Shown in pieces: positions 43,201 to 46,377 of a DNA stretch of 46,377 nucleotides. Below the pieces are notes generated by a model that ran no database searches, was not told where the DNA came from, and worked only from the letters and a program-made list of their open reading frames with translations. Each line of letters starts with the position of its first letter. Within the stretch, counting starts at the first letter, position 1. The stretch is taken from assembly GCA_012515235.1 (NCBI GenBank), contig JAAYYU010000013.1:1-46377 (forward strand), in the 5' to 3' direction. The DNA comes from Candidatus Anammoximicrobium sp. (GTDB lineage: Bacteria > Planctomycetota > Planctomycetia > Pirellulales > Pirellulaceae). A program made the position numbers and the translations under genes.

Positions 43201-44188
43201 GCAGATCGACGCACAGTTGGTTGAGGTCCTCCGGAAGGTCCGGCACCAGGGACGCCGGCGGCGGCGGGTCCTGCTGGCTCTTCGCCATCAGCACCTTCAA
43301 CCGATGCCCGGAAAACGGCAGGCGGCCGGTGAGCGCTTCGTACAACACCGCGCCGACACAGTACCAATCGCTGGCCTGCGTGATCTCTTCGACCGAGGCC
43401 TGCTCCGGCGACATGTAAGCTACCGTGCCGACCAGATTGGCGTCGCTGCTCAGATAGCCTTCGTCGCCGCCCAGTTCGGCGGCCAGGCCCAAATCCAGCA
43501 GGACCAGGTGCTCGTCGGCAGTCACCAGGATATTCGACGGCTTGATGTCCCGGTGCAGCAACCCCGCCCGGTGCAGCGCGGCGACGGCGGCGACGAGTTG
43601 GGCCAGTCCGCGACGGAGGCGAATCAACTGCAGCGGCGTCAGCGCCGGGGCAGCGGCGGCATTCTCGGTGTCCGGCTCGGCGCCGACCGGACCCGAACGG
43701 ACGTATTGCACGAAGTCCACTCCCTCGACCAACTCCATCGAAAAGAACCAGGTCTCGCCGTCCGAGATCAATTCGTACAACGTGATCAGGCCGGGATGGT
43801 CCACGTCCGCCAGGGCACGAAACTCCTGCTTGAACCGCTGCAACGGCACGGGATCGATCCGCTGCAAGGTCTTCAACGCCACGACGCGATTCAACTTCGT
43901 GGAGAACGCGCGGTAGACAACCCCCATGCCTCCCCGGCCCAGTTCGCGCTCGATCCGGTAGCCAGCCAGCGACGGCAGCCCTCCGAGCGTTGCGGGAGAA
44001 GACGAACCCGGTCCGGAGTCCTCGGTGGTCTTCAAGTTGCCGGCGTCGTCCGGAGCCGCCTGCGACGAGCCCGTGTCCAGCAGCGCCCCGCACCGCGGAC
44101 AGAATACGGGCCGGGTCGCCGCCGCGCCTGACTCGGCGCCGGTTGGCTGCCAGCTGTGCCCACAAACGCAGCGGAAGAGTTCTGACAT
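40205..44188 (-). CDS. Ser/Thr protein kinase with AAA-type ATPase and TPR-like repeats (PknK-like)
   Basis: The protein has 1327 residues. An N-terminal zinc-ribbon-like segment (CVCGHSW, then CPRCG) precedes a low-complexity linker. The kinase domain spans residues about 75-350: glycine loop ELGRGGMGVVYRAFSTKLNR, Lys106 in VVALKTL, HRDIKPSNILV (Asp about 214), DLG instead of DFG in VLLDLGLAAE, and YMSPEQA. Next is an ATPase with Walker A VHGYSGIGKSALL (about 398-410) and Walker B LVLVIDDLQWGDED. A long helical region of TPR-like units follows. The order matches PknK-type regulators and kinases next to signalling ATPases. The kinase appears active; the ATPase-TPR part probably senses or binds partners. 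ATG 44188 is preferred to GTG 44197. No membrane segment is present. Confidence 0.9.
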   Translation of the reverse strand: MSELFRCVCGHSWQPTGAESGAAATRPVFCPRCGALLDTGSSQAAPDDAGNLKTTEDSGPGSSSPATLGGLPSLAGYRIERELGRGGMGVVYRAFSTKLNRVVALKTLQRIDPVPLQRFKQEFRALADVDHPGLITLYELISDGETWFFSMELVEGVDFVQYVRSGPVGAEPDTENAAAAPALTPLQLIRLRRGLAQLVAAVAALHRAGLLHRDIKPSNILVTADEHLVLLDLGLAAELGGDEGYLSSDANLVGTVAYMSPEQASVEEITQASDWYCVGAVLYEALTGRLPFSGHRLKVLMAKSQQDPPPPASLVPDLPEDLNQLCVDLLQRNPSARPSSEEILRRLTALPADSSPHAAEAAGGAEKPPFVGRGQHLAHLEACYRELERGQATVVFVHGYSGIGKSALLQEFTDRVRRVNSTVVLAGRCYEQESVPFKALDSLIDSLSNHLRKLSRAEADALMPRDVQTLTRVFPVLGRVEAVCAAPRRPVEGQDQQALRRRAVSSLRELLTRLGDRHPLVLVIDDLQWGDEDSAVMLCELLRPPDAPLLMLAGAYRAEDALASPFLRAFRETERRGLQRLKLREVEVGPLSKSDAQRLALALLRGRKGMEAQAATIARESGGSPFFTRELARYLQDSPPAQTVHAVDLDAVVRSRLNALPVPALRLLEVVAVAGRPTNQEQILQVTETLAEGPPLLNRLKAEHLIRVTGAGQKTQLETYHDRIREATCRQLEPSARREIHGRLARAMEASFTTDERKFLEASETPSGGTRIGNEPAVGSPYWQRLFEVAFHYDAAGEPDQALRYSLAAAEQATRQHSLQIAVQQYRIAERGAAGRDPTTRRRVAEGLGAVLMLQGRYAEAKAALETARREATQTPPVVLARIQGKLGELAFKRGDLEAARASLEDALRLMRRGVPRSQAVCTLQLFKEIGVQLLHTWFPNRFVGRRRLDQAGDEFVVIRLYSRLAYVYWFVAGKTRCLWTHLRNLNLSEKYVPTSELAQAYAEHGPVMSLIPAFARAFRYNEKAIEIRRGLGDVWGQGPLLHYYGIVLYAASRFPLCIEKCQQAIELLDRTGDFWELNMARYQVAASRYRLGDLAGAYEEARKMHQSGLDLGDSQASGLAVDILSKAACGRVSREVLRAELERPRDADAQTASQVFQAEGVRLLAEGDFRGAAAAFQQGWETARRAGIKNTYVAPCLPWLATALRREAERCGEADPAASRRLLRQAQRAARRGLRLARKFQNDLPHCLRELGLLSATARRLRRARRFLDESLAVAAAQGARYERAQTALAQAELDVRENVPDSQGRLAQAQTALREILQACQAATG

Positions 44189-44197
44189 AAGGAACAC

Positions 44198-44741
44198 TCA
44201 ACAGCGAAAACCCGACACCACCCAGCCAACCGGGATGCACCCGCCCAGCGTTCGATACTGCCGCCGCCTTCATCGAACCCTCGGTTCCCGACGGAACACC
44301 ATGACTATACCACGGATGGAGGAAGGCAGCTACAGTTGGTTGTGGGAGGATCGGGGCCCGCTCGGCGAGTTGGCACGTTGTGCCGGCCGCCAGGCGTTCA
44401 ACTTTGCCATGCCTGGATTTGGGGTCGCCGTGGTCCGCCGCGGCGCGTAGCGCATCTTAGGCAGCCGTCAGAAGCCGTCTCCTTGCCACCGATCCAGGCC
44501 GCACGATTGGCGGAAAGAGCGCGGCCCCGTCAAGTAATGCAAGCAGGCAAGCCGATAACAACGGCTGATCCGTCACCGGACAACCGGCCCCATTCCCGGT
44601 ACCGGCGGGCATCGCCCGCGGTGGTCCGAGATGGCCCACAGCCAAACCCGCCGTCAATCATCCCACCTAGAGTCGCGGAGAAGTCAGGGACCCGAGCGGA
44701 ACCGCTGGCACCTGCGATTCGCCAGTTTTGCGAGGGGAAAG
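44198..44741. other. Divergent intergenic region between the kinase and the DUF11-like gene
   Basis: These 544 nt hold no supported gene. They must contain both promoters. On the minus strand TGGTATAGT (complement near 44308-44316) is an acceptable extended -10 for the kinase gene, without a -35. A hairpin-prone ggcgggcatcgcccgcgg is near 44606-44623. Confidence 0.45.
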
Positions 44742-46244
44742 ATGTATCGCCAAGCTATCTTCGCCGGATTCGCAGCCCTGCTGCTGACATCGCTGTCTCC
44801 CGCCGTGCAGGCCCAGAGCCGGTTCTCGGAACTGAACACGTCCTCGACGGTTCCCGTGATCTCCGTCGAAACCTCGGTCCCCGGCGAGATCAACATCGGC
44901 GCGTCCGCCCAGTTTATCATCTCCGTCAAAAACGCCGGCAAATCGCTCGCGGAAGGGGTCTCGATCCAGACCACGCTGCCGCCGACCGTCAACTTTGTTC
45001 AGGCCGATCCGAATCCGAGCATGGCCAGCGATCGGCTGATTCAGTTCGAGATCGGCGATCTGCCTCCCGGCACCGTCCGCCGCATCACCATGGAACTGAT
45101 TCCGCAGAAGACGGGGCCGGTCGATCTGCAGACCAAGGCGTTCTTCTCCGCTTCGACCCAGTCGGCGTTGCAAGTGCGGCAACCGGAAGTCACGCTGCAC
45201 TGCAGCGGTCCCGAAACGGCGCAGATCGGGGAAACCGTCACGTTCCGCGTGGTGGTCGAGAACATCGGCGACGGGACGGCGCAAAACGTCCTGCTGACGC
45301 CGCAACTGCCGGAAAGCAGCTACATCGAGTCGCAAACGCCGCGTGCGGCCAAGATCGCCACGCTGGGGGCAGGGCAGACGCAGGAGTACAAGTTCACGGT
45401 GCGAGCCAGCCAGCCGGAATGGCTGGAAGGCAACTTCGTCGTCCAGGCCCAGGATAATCGGGAAGTGCAGTGCAGCCACCGCGTGAAGATCCTCCGCCCC
45501 GACCTGAAGGTCGACGTGGACGGCACGAAGGTCAGTTTCCTGCAGGCCGAGGGCGAATACGAAGTCCGCGTTTGGAATCCGGGCGACACGGTCCTCCGCA
45601 GCGTCAGCGTGGCTCTGCAAGTGCCGGAAGGACTGCAGGTCACGACACTGTCGGAAGAGGCCAAGATCGACCGCAGCAACCGCATCTACAGCTGGTGCCT
45701 GGACGCCATGAACCCCGGCGACTCGCACTCGATCCACCTCAAGACCAAGGCGGCCAAGGTCGGCCGACAACTCCAAACCGCGGTCGCCATGGCCAACGCC
45801 CAACTGCGGGCCCAAGATGACCACCTGAGCCACGTGATCTCCCGCGCGGACGTCGACGCCGCGGTCAACAACACCAACGAAGCGATTGCCGTCGGCGAAC
45901 CGGAACAATTCACCGTCTCGGTCGTGAACCGCGGATCGCGAACTGCAGAAGCCGTCGCCGTGACCGTCGAACTGCCGGAAGCCATCCAACCAGTGGCCTT
46001 CGATGGCTCGACCACGGCCGGCCAGAAAGTCAATTTCCCCGGTTTCCGCCTGAATCCCGGCGAATCCAAAGTCCTGACGTTCCGCGCCGTCGGACTCAGC
46101 GCCGGCGATCACGCCGTCCGTGCGTCCGTCGAAACGGACTTCGCCTCGGTGCCCACGATCGCCGAGACCGTTGTCTACTTCTACGATGACGACGAACTGC
46201 AACGGATCGCCCGCGAATTGGACTCCACACTCCAAATCCGCTAA
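44742..46244 (+). CDS. Secreted DUF11/CARDB-like repeat protein
   Basis: The protein has 500 residues. The signal peptide is AIFAGFAALLLTSLSPAVQA (residues 5-24). Four to five beta-sandwich repeats of the CARDB/DUF11 kind follow, for example GASAQFIISVKNAGKSLAEG, GETVTFRVVVENIGDGTAQN, EGEYEVRVWNPGDTVLRSVS and EPEQFTVSVVNRGSRTAEAV. The fold forms Ig-like strands on surface proteins, and the function is adhesive or structural by analogy. The end YDDDELQRIARELDSTLQIR is polar and helical. ATG 44742 has GAGGGGAAAG immediately upstream, and the signal peptide starts there; a longer start at 44631 is unlikely. A strong terminator follows. Confidence 0.85.
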   Translation: MYRQAIFAGFAALLLTSLSPAVQAQSRFSELNTSSTVPVISVETSVPGEINIGASAQFIISVKNAGKSLAEGVSIQTTLPPTVNFVQADPNPSMASDRLIQFEIGDLPPGTVRRITMELIPQKTGPVDLQTKAFFSASTQSALQVRQPEVTLHCSGPETAQIGETVTFRVVVENIGDGTAQNVLLTPQLPESSYIESQTPRAAKIATLGAGQTQEYKFTVRASQPEWLEGNFVVQAQDNREVQCSHRVKILRPDLKVDVDGTKVSFLQAEGEYEVRVWNPGDTVLRSVSVALQVPEGLQVTTLSEEAKIDRSNRIYSWCLDAMNPGDSHSIHLKTKAAKVGRQLQTAVAMANAQLRAQDDHLSHVISRADVDAAVNNTNEAIAVGEPEQFTVSVVNRGSRTAEAVAVTVELPEAIQPVAFDGSTTAGQKVNFPGFRLNPGESKVLTFRAVGLSAGDHAVRASVETDFASVPTIAETVVYFYDDDELQRIARELDSTLQIR

Positions 46245-46293
46245 CAGCAACCCGCGACATCGCCCCCGTCGCCTTCTTCCTGTCCCATCCTCC

Positions 46294-46331
46294 AAACTCG
46301 CCGGAGCCAGTCGCTCCGGCGAGTTTTTTTG
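46294..46331 (+). terminator. Rho-independent terminator of the DUF11-like gene
   Basis: A perfect 14-bp stem (aaactcgccggagc at 46294-46307 with gctccggcgagttt at 46313-46326) has a 5-nt loop (cagtc) and seven T residues. It lies 50 nt beyond the stop codon. Confidence 0.92.
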
Positions 46332-46377
46332 GTTTCTGGGAAATCGGGTGGCCGATCCCGCGCGATCGTGTCCGGGC

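Noticed and set aside
40448..44131. 1227-codon plus-strand frame opposite the kinase gene
   Set aside because: Antisense shadow of a gene with unambiguous kinase and ATPase motifs.

Overview
The window is GC-rich, densely coded bacterial chromosome and looks like a planctomycete (Pirellulales-like). The grounds are the gene families: secreted DUF1080, DUF4838, BNR/sialidase-like and PQQ-propeller proteins, a Gfo/Idh/MocA oxidoreductase, a Tat-exported sugar isomerase-like protein, a giant Ser/Thr kinase-ATPase-TPR protein, a choice-of-anchor/golvesin metalloprotease and paired pilin-like proteins beginning with a conserved D-E-x-x-F-V-V-S motif. Frequent TTG/GTG starts and intragenic palindromic repeats fit the same group. 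No rRNA, tRNA, CRISPR array, transposase or phage gene was recognised. Taxonomy is inferred from gene content only.

Layout. Positions 1-2173 hold the 3' part of a large secreted matrixin-like metalloprotease. Two pilin-like genes lie on the minus strand (2522-3363). A secreted PQQ-propeller protein (4024-6924) and a membrane GT-C/TPR protein (7077-9152) follow. Positions 9446-13135 carry a housekeeping run: DksA-like zinc finger, signal peptidase II, Rrf2 regulator, HisN-like phosphatase and GAPDH, with three readable promoters and one strong terminator. Facing it are ispD and a three-gene minus-strand group of BNR/sialidase-like, HEAT-repeat and DapA-family proteins (13314-17499), then a Gfo/Idh/MocA dehydrogenase. 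folE and a QueD/PTPS gene (19462-20665) carry out consecutive pterin steps. Positions 20962-30218 hold a plus-strand run of mostly exported proteins: an unknown protein, BNR protein, small ORF, DUF4838 protein, Tat-exported TIM-barrel protein and CocE/NonD hydrolase. On the minus strand follow a TolC-family lipoprotein with truD, a second DapA-family gene and an EboD/AroB-like dehydroquinate synthase. DUF1080 and trpE are on the plus strand. The window closes with a 1327-residue kinase (minus) and a 500-residue DUF11-like secreted protein (plus) with a strong terminator.

How the genes work together. Two themes are visible. One is an exported and cytosolic set for handling carbohydrates (BNR, DUF4838, DUF1080, sugar isomerase-like, Gfo/Idh/MocA, DapA aldolases), scattered rather than in a single operon. 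The other is ordinary central metabolism and RNA modification (GAPDH, IspD, TrpE, HisN, FolE, QueD, TruD).

The most unusual content is repeat biology. Three unrelated families of short palindromic elements are present. A hairpin repeat is read in the same frame (T-G-T-D-R-P-D-R-S-Q) at three places in two secreted-protein genes. A 97-98 bp inverted-repeat element with a fixed 31-bp loop occurs once on each side of the DUF4838 gene, in opposite orientations. A third palindrome sits inside the metalloprotease gene next to its zinc site. In addition, one pilin-like gene has its ribosome-binding site and start codon tandemly triplicated with a 23-bp period.
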